Source of the DNA: Trujillonella humicola
GTDB lineage: Bacteria > Actinomycetota > Actinomycetes > Mycobacteriales > Geodermatophilaceae
Length of the DNA stretch: 64,000 nucleotides
Reading direction: 5' to 3'
Assembly: GCF_046233715.1 (NCBI RefSeq)
Contig: NZ_JBJNRJ010000001.1
Location: 124,001-188,000 of the forward strand
The notes under the pieces were generated by a model. That model ran no database searches, was not told where the DNA came from, and saw only the letters and a list, made by a program, of their open reading frames with translations. Below, one piece after another: positions 51,668 to 60,054 of the stretch (positions are counted from its first letter, which is position 1; each line of letters starts with the position of its first letter). A program made the translations under genes and the position numbers.

Positions 51668-52571
51668 GGAGCTGCTCCTGCTCTGGCCGGCGGTGACCCT
51701 GCTCGGCTTCCTGCTGCTGGCGGCCCTCGTGGTGGCGCTGGGGCGCGGTTCGACCGCGCGGTACGAGTTCGAGCGCAACGCGGTGCAGGCCCGGACCGCG
51801 GCGGTACCGGCCGCCGCCGCCCCCGTGGCGCGCTCGGTGGAGGCCGCTCCCGGCCCGCGGCCGGTGGACGGCGGGCTCGACAGCAGCCCGGACGGCGGGT
51901 CGGACGGCGCCGGGGCGCCGGCGCGGGCCGCGCAGGCGACGGCGGTCGGGGTCGCCACCCACCCGGCGGGCCGGCGGATCGGCGAGCCCGGGTCCGCCCC
52001 GGCCTGGTGGCTGGTCGACGCGGACGTCGACGAGCCCGGCGACCACGCCGTCGCCGGGCCCTTCCCCGACCGCGTCGAGGCCGACTGGGCGCTGCTGGCC
52101 CTCGGACTGGCCGAGTCCACCCGCGTTATCTACGGCTCCCAGCGGGCCGACGGCACCGTCGTCCGCCGGCAGCTGCCCACCGAGCGGGCCTGGCTGGCCG
52201 ACCTGGGGAACCAGCTCGACCGCCTCGGCGACGACTGGGACGAGCTGGTCTCCGACGACGACGCGCTCACCACGCTCGTGGTCGAGATCGCCGCCGCGCT
52301 GGTCGAGGCGGGGCTGCCGCTGCACGACTGCGCCGGGCACGGCGCCGCCGGCGGGGTCTGCCTGAGCCCCGGTCCCGCGCTGGCCGGGGTGCTGGTCACC
52401 TGGCACCAGCACGACCGGATGAGCGTCGACCAGGTGCGCGGCGCGGCGATGGAGGCCGCCGTCCAGCGGACTCTGAGCGCCGCCGTCGCGGAGGTGCTGC
52501 GCGCCACGGGCTTCGAGGTGGAGCCCTTCGGGTCCAGCGGCTGCTGGATGGTCACGCCCGGTCCGCGGTGA
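51657..52571 (+). CDS. Membrane-anchored protein of unknown family, paralogue 1
   Basis: 304 aa from GTG 51657 (AAGGAG upstream). N-terminal TM helix PAVTLLGFLLLAALVVALG (~10-30), a Pro/Ala linker to ~125, and a C-terminal domain (~125-304). The domain contains RADGTVVRRQLPTERAWLADLG, DDDALTTLVVEIAAALVEAGLPLHDC, HDRMSVDQVRGAAMEAAVQ and GFEVEPFG. The same domain forms the whole of the next gene. No known family; no catalytic motif apparent. Confidence 0.6.
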   Translation: MPGEELLLLWPAVTLLGFLLLAALVVALGRGSTARYEFERNAVQARTAAVPAAAAPVARSVEAAPGPRPVDGGLDSSPDGGSDGAGAPARAAQATAVGVATHPAGRRIGEPGSAPAWWLVDADVDEPGDHAVAGPFPDRVEADWALLALGLAESTRVIYGSQRADGTVVRRQLPTERAWLADLGNQLDRLGDDWDELVSDDDALTTLVVEIAAALVEAGLPLHDCAGHGAAGGVCLSPGPALAGVLVTWHQHDRMSVDQVRGAAMEAAVQRTLSAAVAEVLRATGFEVEPFGSSGCWMVTPGPR

Positions 52572-52746
52572 GCGGGCCGCGACTCCCCGTGGCCGCCGCG
52601 CGAGATCCGCGCGACGCGCCGGGAGCCCGCCCGGCGGGAGCGCGGTCCGGCGGCGGTCCGGCTCCTACGTTTCGAACGGCCCACGGCCCGGCTCGCCGGC
52701 GACGTGCGGCACCGGCGCTCTCCCCGGCGCCGGCCCCAGCTCTGGA

Positions 52747-53376
52747 GTGGTGGTGCACAGCGTGAGTCGACTGCCTGTCAGCGGGATCGCCCTCGGCGGC
52801 GCGACGGCCCTGGGCTGGTGGCTCACCGAGGTCGAGGACGACGGGCGGGGCCCGGTCGTCGCGGGTCCCTTCCCCACCCGTGCCGAGGCCGGTTGGGCGG
52901 CCGCGGAGCACGCGCCCGGGTCGGTCGAGGCGGTCTACGGCGTGCGCCGCCCCGACGGCCGGGTCAAGCGCCGCCCCTCACCGCAGGAGTGGGCGTGGCT
53001 GGCCTACCTGGGGGAGCAGCTGCAGCGCCTGCCGGCCGAGTGGGAGGAGGTCGTCGACGACGAGGACCCGCTGACCACGCTCGCCGTCGAGGTGACCGCC
53101 GCGCTGGCCGAGGCCGGCCTGCCCCTGCACGACGCCGCGGGCGACGACGGCGCGCTCGGCGGCGCCTGCCTGGGCTGCCAGCCCGACCTCGACGGGATCG
53201 TCGTCACCTGGCGCCAGCACGAGCGGATGAGCGTGGACCAGGTGCACGGTGCCGCCGCCGACGCCGCGGTCGCGCAGGTGATGAACCGGGCGCTGGCCGA
53301 CGTCCTGTCCGTCCGCGGGTTCGCCGTCGAGCCCTTCGGCGGCGGCAGCGGGCACGTCGTCCGCCGCGCCGGCTGA
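52747..53376 (+). CDS. Soluble protein of unknown family, paralogue 2
   Basis: 209 aa from GTG 52747; further GTG codons at 52750, 52753 and 52762 are possible starts. It aligns over its full length with the C-terminal domain of the preceding protein: RPDGRVKRRPSPQEWAWLAYLG, DEDPLTTLAVEVTAALAEAGLPLHDA, HERMSVDQVHGAAADAAVAQV, GFAVEPFGG. No TM segment, so a soluble duplicate. CLGC near 137 could bind metal or form a disulfide. Function unknown. Confidence 0.6.
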   Translation: MVVHSVSRLPVSGIALGGATALGWWLTEVEDDGRGPVVAGPFPTRAEAGWAAAEHAPGSVEAVYGVRRPDGRVKRRPSPQEWAWLAYLGEQLQRLPAEWEEVVDDEDPLTTLAVEVTAALAEAGLPLHDAAGDDGALGGACLGCQPDLDGIVVTWRQHERMSVDQVHGAAADAAVAQVMNRALADVLSVRGFAVEPFGGGSGHVVRRAG

Positions 53377-53404
53377 GCCCGGGGGCGGAGCCGGGCGGCC
53401 AGGG

Positions 53405-53493
53405 CGCCCGGCCGCCCCGGAGCATTGGCCCTCCTCCGGCCAGTCGGACGCCCGGGCCGCCCCGGAGCATTGGCCCTCCTCCGGCCAGTCGGA
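53405..53493. repeat. Two tandem 44-45-bp repeats
   Basis: Copies 53405-53448 (44 bp) and 53449-53493 (45 bp) differ by one base, both reading CGCCCGG.CCGCCCCGGAGCATTGGCCCTCCTCCGGCCAGTCGGA when split; a third start CGCCCGG follows at 53494. Each contains TGGCC...GGCCA. On the minus strand each copy has GGAGGAGGGCCAATG, an SD-like string before ATG. Confidence 0.85.
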
Positions 53494-53624
53494 CGCCCGG
53501 AGCGGCCGCCTCCGGGCCAACGCCCGGCCGGGCCGTCGTCCGCGCCGCCTGACTGCCGCCGTCCCCCGCCGTAGTGGCGCCTTCGGGGGGTGGGTCGGGG
53601 GCGGCTGTGGATGGTCATGGATGA

Positions 53625-55091
53625 GTGTGCAAAATCAGGAGGCAGTCCCAGGTCCTCAGTTCCCTGCCCGTCGGCGAGCGCGTCGGGATCGCCTTCTCCG
53701 GAGGGCTGGACACGTCGGTGGCCGTCGCGTGGATGCGCGACAAGGGCGCGGTGCCCTGCACCTACACCGCCGACATCGGCCAGTACGACGAGCCGGACAT
53801 CGCCTCCGTGCCCGGGCGCGCCGAGGCCTACGGCGCGGAGGTCGCCCGGCTGGTCGACGGCCGGGCCGCCCTGGTCGAGGAGGGGCTCGCCGCGCTCACC
53901 TGCGGTGCCTTCCACATCCGCTCCGGCGGGCGGGCGTACTTCAACACCACGCCGCTGGGCCGCGCGGTCACCGGCACGCTGCTGGTGCGGGCGATGCTCG
54001 AGGACGACGTCCAGATCTGGGGCGACGGCTCGACGTTCAAGGGTAACGACATCGAGCGCTTCTACCGGTACGGCCTGCTGGCCAACCCGGGGCTGCGGGT
54101 CTACAAGCCGTGGCTGGACGCCGCCTTCGTCAGCGAGCTGGGCGGGCGCACCGAGATGTCGGAGTGGCTCGTCGCCCACGGGCTGCCCTACCGGGACAGC
54201 ACGGAGAAGGCGTACTCCACCGACGCCAACATCTGGGGCGCCACGCACGAGGCCAAGCGGCTGGAGCACCTGGACACCGGCCTGGAGATCGTCGAGCCGA
54301 TCATGGGCGTCCGGTTCTGGGACCCCTCGGTGGAGATCCCCACCGAGGACGTGACCATCGGCTTCGCGCAGGGCCGCCCGGTCACCATCAACGGCAAGGA
54401 GTTCGACTCCGCCGTCGCGCTCGTGCTCGAGGCCAACGCGATCGGCGGCCGGCACGGGCTGGGCATGTCCGACCAGATCGAGAACCGCATCATCGAGGCC
54501 AAGAGCCGCGGCATCTACGAGGCCCCGGGCATGGCGCTGCTGCACGTCGCCTACGAGCGGCTGGTCAACGCCATCCACAACGAGGACACCCTCGCCAGCT
54601 ACCACTCCGAGGGCCGGCGGCTGGGCCGGCTGCTCTACGAGGGCCGCTGGCTGGACCCCCAGGCGCTCATGCTGCGGGAGTCGCTGCAGCGGTGGGTCGG
54701 CATGGCCGTCACCGGCGAGGTCACGCTGCGCCTGCGGCGGGGCGAGGACTACTCGGTCCTGGACACCGCCGGCCCGGCCTTCAGCTACCACCCCGACAAG
54801 CTCTCCATGGAGCGCACCGTCGACTCCGCCTTCGGCCCGACCGACCGGATCGGGCAGCTGACCATGCGCAACCTCGACATCGCCGACTCCCGTGCCAAGC
54901 TCGAGCAGTACGCCGGCCTGGGCATGGTCGGCACCGCGCAGCCGGCCCTGGTCGGCGCCGCGCAGGCCGCCTCCACCGGGCTGATCGGTGCCCTGACCGA
55001 GGGTGGCGCCGAGGCGATCGCCTCGCGCGGCGAGGTCTCCCCCGACGAGGAGCTGCTGGACCGCGCCGCCATGGAGGCGGGCACCGACTAG
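53625..55091 (+). CDS. argG: Argininosuccinate synthase
   Basis: 488 aa. ATP-dependent ligation of citrulline and aspartate in arginine synthesis. GERVGIAFSGGLDTSVAVAWM is the PP-loop ATP-binding site, with TADIGQYDEPDI, IWGDGSTFKGNDIERFYRYG and DSTEKAYSTDANIWGATHEAK typical of the larger E. coli-type ArgG. The family's usual MSKVL start corresponds here to CAG-TCC-CAG-GTC-CTC (QSQVL), with no start codon at that point. GTG 53625 is the nearest in-frame start but has no good SD; an AGGAGG (53637-53642) lies inside the coding frame. No other arg gene is in the window. Confidence 0.93.
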   Translation: MCKIRRQSQVLSSLPVGERVGIAFSGGLDTSVAVAWMRDKGAVPCTYTADIGQYDEPDIASVPGRAEAYGAEVARLVDGRAALVEEGLAALTCGAFHIRSGGRAYFNTTPLGRAVTGTLLVRAMLEDDVQIWGDGSTFKGNDIERFYRYGLLANPGLRVYKPWLDAAFVSELGGRTEMSEWLVAHGLPYRDSTEKAYSTDANIWGATHEAKRLEHLDTGLEIVEPIMGVRFWDPSVEIPTEDVTIGFAQGRPVTINGKEFDSAVALVLEANAIGGRHGLGMSDQIENRIIEAKSRGIYEAPGMALLHVAYERLVNAIHNEDTLASYHSEGRRLGRLLYEGRWLDPQALMLRESLQRWVGMAVTGEVTLRLRRGEDYSVLDTAGPAFSYHPDKLSMERTVDSAFGPTDRIGQLTMRNLDIADSRAKLEQYAGLGMVGTAQPALVGAAQAASTGLIGALTEGGAEAIASRGEVSPDEELLDRAAMEAGTD

Positions 55092-55094
55092 CGT
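55089..55094 (+). promoter_or_regulatory. Leaderless promoter -10 (TAGCGT) overlapping the argG stop
   Basis: TAGCGT begins with the argG stop TAG and has 8 nt to GTG 55103 of the hydratase gene. Confidence 0.5.
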
Positions 55095-55102
55095 CCCGGG
55101 GC

Positions 55103-55771
55103 GTGCCCACACTCACGCGGGAGGACGACGTCCTCGTCCTCGACCTCGGCGACGACGAGAACCGCTTCACCCCCGACTGGCTGACCGGGGCCGAGCGGGC
55201 GCTCGACGAGGTCGAGGCGGCCGAGGGGGCGCGGGCCCTGGTCACCACGGGCAGCGGCCGGTTCTACTCCAACGGGCTGGACCTGGACTGGCTGCTCGCC
55301 CACCCCGCGGAGGGGCAGGGGTACGCCGCGCGCATCGAGGTGCTGCTGGCCCGCGTGCTCGCCGCGCCGCTGTACACGGTCGCCGCGCTGCCCGGGCACG
55401 CCTTCGGCGGCGGCGCCATGCTGGCCCTGGCGCACGACAGCCGGGTGATGCGCGCCGACCGAGGCTTCTGGTGCCTGCCGGAGGCCGCGCTCGGGCTGCC
55501 CTTCCAGCCGGGGATGGCCGCGCTCATCCAGGCCCGGCTGACCCCGCAGGTCGCGCACGAGGCCATGGTCACCGGACGCCGCTACGGCGGCACCGAGGCC
55601 CGGGACGCCGGGATCGTCGACGACGCCGTGGCGGAGGAGGCGGGCCGCTCGACCGGGGTCGAGCGGGCCGCCTCCCGGACCGGGCTCGCCGGCCCCGGGC
55701 TCGCCGGGATCAAGACGACGATGTACGGCCCGGTGCTGGCCGCGCTGCGGCAGGGGAGCGCGACCGCCTGA
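55103..55771 (+). CDS. Enoyl-CoA hydratase/isomerase family protein
   Basis: 222 aa crotonase-fold protein. ARALVTTGSGRFYSNGLDLDWLL gives the first oxyanion-hole strand and LPGHAFGGGAMLALAHDSRVM the second. The catalytic-Glu region GFWCLPEAALGLPFQPGMAALI carries Glu in PEAALGL. Members hydrate enoyl-CoA or isomerise Delta3-enoyl-CoA; short length and PEAALGL resemble Delta3,Delta2-enoyl-CoA isomerases. Starts with GTG. Confidence 0.82.
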   Translation: MPTLTREDDVLVLDLGDDENRFTPDWLTGAERALDEVEAAEGARALVTTGSGRFYSNGLDLDWLLAHPAEGQGYAARIEVLLARVLAAPLYTVAALPGHAFGGGAMLALAHDSRVMRADRGFWCLPEAALGLPFQPGMAALIQARLTPQVAHEAMVTGRRYGGTEARDAGIVDDAVAEEAGRSTGVERAASRTGLAGPGLAGIKTTMYGPVLAALRQGSATA

Positions 55772-55891
55772 CGCCGAGCCCGCGGTGCGCTGCGGGGGGC
55801 GGTGTGTTGACGGCGGGGCGGCCCGACGGGCAGCTTCTCCCCGGCGAGCCGGACCCCGCCGGGCGTCCGCGGAGGAACAGGTGGCCCGACC

Positions 55892-57268
55892 GTGCACGTG
55901 CGTCCGACGATCCTCGTCGCGGCGGTGGCCGCCACCGTCGTCCTGACCTCCTGCACCACCCAGGTGGGCGGGGTGGCCACGCCGGCCGGCGGGCTGCGGA
56001 TGGACGCGACCGACGCCGATCTCGTCGTGGGCCTGGCCGAGGACGGCGACGGGACCGACCGGATCGCGCGCAACGCGCTGGCCGACGTCCTCGACTACTG
56101 GACGGCGACCTTCCCCGAGGTCTACGGGGAGGAGTTCGGCGAGGTCGAGGGCGGCTTCTGGTCGATCGACCCGGACGAGACCGACGAGGACGACCTGCCC
56201 GACAGCCCCTGCTTCGACTCGCTCGACGAGCTGGAGGGCAACGCCTTCTACTGCTACGGCGACGACCGGATCTTCTACGACCGGGCCTGGATGGCGGGCC
56301 TGGCCGAGGAGTACGGGCCGTTCGTCATCGCCGAGATCATGGCGCACGAGATGGGGCACGCCGTCCAGGGGCACGCCGACCTGGACGACCCGTCGATCGT
56401 CGCCGAGACCCAGGCCGAGTGCTTCGCCGGCGCGTGGACGCAGTGGGTCGTGCAGGGCAACTCGCGGCACTTCGTCGTCCGTCCGTCCGAGCTGGACCGG
56501 TACCTGCTCGGCTACCTGTACTTCGGCGACCCGCCCGGCAGCGACCCCGACGACCCGAGCGCGCACGGCTCCCTGTTCGACCAGCTGTCGGCCTTCCAGG
56601 AGGGCTACGCCGACGGGCCGCAGGCCTGCGCCGCCTTCGACGAGGACCGGGTCTACACGCTCGAGCCCTTCGAGCCGGCGGAGGACGGCACCGGCGGCAA
56701 CCTCTCCTACGAGGAGTCGGTGGCCTCGGCCGAGGAGGTGCTCGACGCGTTCTGGACGCAGGCGGCCACGACCGGCTTCGCCGACGCCCCGCCGCTGGCC
56801 GCGACCATCACCCCGCCCGACGTCAGGGCGGGGGAGCAGAGCGGGTCGGTCTGCACCGGCGAGGGCCCGGAGCTCGACCTGCAGTACTGCCCCGGCGACG
56901 GCACGGTCCGGTACGACGCCGCGGGGCTGCTGGAACCCGCGTACGCCGAGATCGGCGACTACGCGGTGGACGCGCTGCTCGCCGTCCCCTACGCGCTGGC
57001 GGTCCGGGCCCAGCTCGGCCTGCCCACGGAGGGGCCGGAGGCGCTGGCCGGTGCCGTCTGCACCGCCGGGTGGGTGGCGCGCGAGCTGTTCCAGGAGGAC
57101 GTCGACGGGGCGCCGGTCGAGATCTCGCCCGGCGACGTCGACGAGGCCGCCGTGGTCCTGCTGCGCTACGGCGAGCAGGAGTCGGTCCTGCCGGGCTCGG
57201 ACACCAGCGGGTTCGAGCTGGTCGACTCCTTCCGGCAGGGCTTCGTCGGTGGCACCTGCGGCCTGTAG
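55892..57268 (+). CDS. Neutral zinc metallopeptidase lipoprotein (YpfJ-like)
   Basis: 458 aa. Lipoprotein signal VRPTILVAAVAATVVLTSC with lipobox LTSC. Metallopeptidase core: EIMAHEMGHAVQGHAD with HEMGH at residues 152-156 and downstream ETQAECFAGAW supplying the third ligand. The region to ~250 with LDRYLLGYLYFGDPPGSDPDDPSAHGSLFDQLSAFQEGYADGPQAC matches the putative neutral zinc metallopeptidase family. The C-terminal ~170 residues are less conserved. Exported, membrane-attached. GTG 55892. Confidence 0.87.
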   Translation: MHVRPTILVAAVAATVVLTSCTTQVGGVATPAGGLRMDATDADLVVGLAEDGDGTDRIARNALADVLDYWTATFPEVYGEEFGEVEGGFWSIDPDETDEDDLPDSPCFDSLDELEGNAFYCYGDDRIFYDRAWMAGLAEEYGPFVIAEIMAHEMGHAVQGHADLDDPSIVAETQAECFAGAWTQWVVQGNSRHFVVRPSELDRYLLGYLYFGDPPGSDPDDPSAHGSLFDQLSAFQEGYADGPQACAAFDEDRVYTLEPFEPAEDGTGGNLSYEESVASAEEVLDAFWTQAATTGFADAPPLAATITPPDVRAGEQSGSVCTGEGPELDLQYCPGDGTVRYDAAGLLEPAYAEIGDYAVDALLAVPYALAVRAQLGLPTEGPEALAGAVCTAGWVARELFQEDVDGAPVEISPGDVDEAAVVLLRYGEQESVLPGSDTSGFELVDSFRQGFVGGTCGL

Positions 57269-57289
57269 TCCCCGGTCCTCCGTGCCGGG

Positions 57290-58126
57290 TCAGCGGTCGA
57301 GGAACTCCTCGACGACGGGCGCCAGGACGTCGGCCTCGGTGATCAGCGCCAGGTGGCCGCCCCGGTAGACGTGCACCCGCGCGTCGGGGAGGAGCCGGCC
57401 CATGATCCGGGCGTTGGCCAGCGGCACGATCGGGTCGTCGTCACCGGCCACGACCAGCGTGGGCTGCCGGATGAGCCGCAGGAACGGCAGGCTGCTCCAC
57501 CCGGTGGAGGAGGCGAGCTGGTAGTAGTAGCCGCGCCGCGGGCCGAGCCGCGTGGCGGCGTGCAGCACCCGCGCCGCCCGGTCGGGGTCCGAGCGCACGG
57601 TCCCGCCGTACAGGTCGCCGGCGACGGACCGGGCGTAGTCCGGGTCCCGGTGCCGGCGCGGGGTGAGCATCCGGCGCAGCACGCGGGGGGAGCCGGGCAC
57701 CATCAGGGTGCCGGTCCCGGTGGCGGCGAGGACCAGCCGGCGGCACCGCCTCCGGTGCTGCACGGCGAAGTGCTGCGCCAGCCCGCCGCCCCACGACAAC
57801 CCGAGGACGTCGACCGGCCGGTCGTACCCCAGCCGCGACAGCACGCCGGCCACCACGGGCGTGAGCGTGCCGAGCACGTAGGGGACGACGGGCCGCGGGG
57901 ACCCGCCCACCCCGGGGACGTCGAAGCGGATCACCGTCCGTCGCGGCTGCAGCGCGTCGACGAAGGGCTGCAGCACCTCCAGGCTCGCGCCGATGCCGTT
58001 CATGAGCAGCAGCGGGGGCGTCTCGTCGTCCGTCCCGGGGCGGACCGACACCCGCAGGCTGCGACCGGCGGCCCCCACGGTGCGCAGGGTCTCCCCGGCG
58101 GCGGGGCGGGCGCGGTCAGGTCTCAT
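57290..58126 (-). CDS. phaZ: Alpha/beta hydrolase, probable intracellular PHA depolymerase
   Basis: 278 aa alpha/beta hydrolase. PLLLMNGIGASLEVLQPFVDAL starts the fold, the nucleophile elbow is GLSWGG (Ser ~111), the acid is in GDDDPIVPLANA and the His in YRGGHLALI. It lies directly after phaC with an 11-bp overlap, and LMNGIG/DVPGVGGSP are typical of actinobacterial PHA depolymerase-type hydrolases. Likely mobilises the polymer made by the PhaC encoded upstream (inference from neighbour and motifs). Confidence 0.8.
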   Translation of the reverse strand: MRPDRARPAAGETLRTVGAAGRSLRVSVRPGTDDETPPLLLMNGIGASLEVLQPFVDALQPRRTVIRFDVPGVGGSPRPVVPYVLGTLTPVVAGVLSRLGYDRPVDVLGLSWGGGLAQHFAVQHRRRCRRLVLAATGTGTLMVPGSPRVLRRMLTPRRHRDPDYARSVAGDLYGGTVRSDPDRAARVLHAATRLGPRRGYYYQLASSTGWSSLPFLRLIRQPTLVVAGDDDPIVPLANARIMGRLLPDARVHVYRGGHLALITEADVLAPVVEEFLDR

Positions 58127-59774
58127 GCACGTAGCTCCCCGGAGCGTCCTCGAGCGGCGGGTGGGCGGCCGACCCGAGCCTCTCAGGGGCGGGCACGTCG
58201 GCGCCGCTGCGCTCGCCGAGCCACGCCATGAAGTCCGGCCACCACGAGCCCTTCACCTTCTCCGCCGAGGCCAGCCAGCGCTCCGGGTCGGCCGGGGTCT
58301 GCTCGGCCACCTGGAACGTGGACCTCGGGTTGGTCGGCGGGTTCACCAGGGAGGCGATGTGCCCGTTGGTGGAGAGGACGAAACGGCTGCGCCCGCCGAG
58401 CAGCTGCGTCGTCCGGTAGCAGGCCTGCCAGGGGCACAGGTGGTCGGCGATCCCGGCCGTGACGTAGGTGTCGACGTCCACCGCGGACAGGTCGACCGGG
58501 GTGCCGAGCATGGACGTCGCGCCCGCCTCCGTCAGGGCGTTGTGCACCGCGATCCCGATGAAGTCGCGGTGCAGCCCCGCGGTCATCCGCGTGGTGTCGG
58601 CGTTCCAGTACAGGATGTCGAAGGCCGGCGGAGGCTTGCCCTGCAGGTAGTTGTTGACCCAGTAGTTCCACACCAGGTCGTTGGGCCGCAGCCAGGCGAA
58701 GACCTCGGCGAGCATCGCGCCGTCGAGGTAGCCCTTCTCCCGCGACTTCGCCACCGCCTGCTGCACGGCCTCGGGGTCCATGAGCGCGGACACGGTGCCG
58801 GCCCGTTCCCAGTCCAGGACGGTGACGGCGAAGCTGGCCGCGGCGACCCGGTCCAGGCCGGTTGTGGCGGCCAGCTGCGCCAGCACCATCGCGGTGATGA
58901 TCCCGCCCGAGCAGAACGCCTGCAGCGCCACCCGGTCGCTGCCGGTGACCTCCTCGGCGGCGGCCATCGCGTCGAGCACCGCCTGCCCGTAGTCGTCGAT
59001 GCCCCAGTCGGCGTGCTCGGCGGTCGGGTTGCGCCACGAGATCATGAAGACCTGCTGGCCGGCGCCCACGTAGTGCTCGACGATGCTGCGGCCCGGCGCG
59101 AGGTCGGTGATGTAGTACTTGTTGATCGTCGGCGGCACGATCACCAGCGGCACGGCGCGCACCCGCTCGGTCGTCGGCCGGTACTGGATGAGCTCGAACA
59201 CCGGCGTCCGGAGGACGACGGACCCCGGGGTGACCGCGAGGTCCTCGCCGACGGTGAAGGCGTCCGGCTCCACCATCGACGGCACCCGCGGCGGCGAGGT
59301 GAGGTCGGTGACCAGCCTCCGCAGCCCCTCGACGGCGTTGCGGCCACCGGTGTCGACGACCGCCTTCCACATGAGCGGGTTGAGCGGTGGCACGTTGCTG
59401 GGGGCCAGCGCGTCGACCAGGTTGGTCAGCGAGAAGCGGATGCGCTCGTCGTCCTGCCAGTCGAGGTCGGCGTCGTCCACCAGGCCGACCGCGGCGCGGG
59501 CGGTGGCGATGTGCGCCTGCATCGCCCGGTGCAGCAGGGGATTGCCCGTCCAGGCCGGGTCGGCGAAGCGCTTGTCCTTGGGCGAGGCCTCGATGTCGCT
59601 GCGGCCGACGGCGATCCGGGCGAGGTCCTGGGCGAGCGTCCCGGCCCGGCGGGCGACCACCTCGGGGCGGCGGGCGAGGGAGGCGGCGAAGCGGACCGCC
59701 GTCCGGGCCGGGGGGACCAGCCGGCGCAGCGGTCCCCGCGCGCCGTCGACGAGCACCATGTCCAGGCCGGTCAT
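58116..59774 (-). CDS. phaC: Class I poly(3-hydroxyalkanoate) synthase (N-terminus disrupted)
   Basis: 552 aa from ATG 59774. It polymerises 3-hydroxyacyl-CoA into PHA. The synthase lipase box ALQAFCSGGI gives Cys288; the catalytic Asp lies in GIADHLCPWQ and His in STNGHIASLVNPP. ITDLAPGRSIVEHYVGAGQQVFMISWRNP and SFAVTVLDWERAG are strongly conserved. The expected start, ATG 59893 with GAGGAGG upstream (MTTTAQNTDTPAV), is in a frame shifted by one base relative to the body; a single missing base near 59850 would join them. Translation may start at 59774 instead, without this leader. Confidence 0.88.
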   Translation of the reverse strand: MTGLDMVLVDGARGPLRRLVPPARTAVRFAASLARRPEVVARRAGTLAQDLARIAVGRSDIEASPKDKRFADPAWTGNPLLHRAMQAHIATARAAVGLVDDADLDWQDDERIRFSLTNLVDALAPSNVPPLNPLMWKAVVDTGGRNAVEGLRRLVTDLTSPPRVPSMVEPDAFTVGEDLAVTPGSVVLRTPVFELIQYRPTTERVRAVPLVIVPPTINKYYITDLAPGRSIVEHYVGAGQQVFMISWRNPTAEHADWGIDDYGQAVLDAMAAAEEVTGSDRVALQAFCSGGIITAMVLAQLAATTGLDRVAAASFAVTVLDWERAGTVSALMDPEAVQQAVAKSREKGYLDGAMLAEVFAWLRPNDLVWNYWVNNYLQGKPPPAFDILYWNADTTRMTAGLHRDFIGIAVHNALTEAGATSMLGTPVDLSAVDVDTYVTAGIADHLCPWQACYRTTQLLGGRSRFVLSTNGHIASLVNPPTNPRSTFQVAEQTPADPERWLASAEKVKGSWWPDFMAWLGERSGADVPAPERLGSAAHPPLEDAPGSYVHET

Positions 59775-60054
59775 CGCCTCGGCAGCCGCCTCCGGGGCCT
59801 GGTCCGGGCCGGTGCCGGCGCGCTCGCGCGTGGCCGCGGGAGCGGTGGCCGGTCCACCGCGGGGGTGTCGGTGTTCTGCGCGGTCGTGGTCATGCCGGCC
59901 TCCTCGGGGTGCTCGGCGGCAGCTGTGACCCGCAACACTCAACCAGAGTGCCCGGACCGCGGCGCGGCGGACGGCCGGCCCGCCGGAGCGCGTCGCGTCG
60001 GGCAGACTCGCAGGCGTGCGGCACCGGTGCCGCCCACCTGCGGAGGAGCTCCCG

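Noticed and set aside
53004..55112. 702-aa minus-strand frame across argG
   Set aside because: Antisense of argG and the tandem repeat; no recognisable domain.
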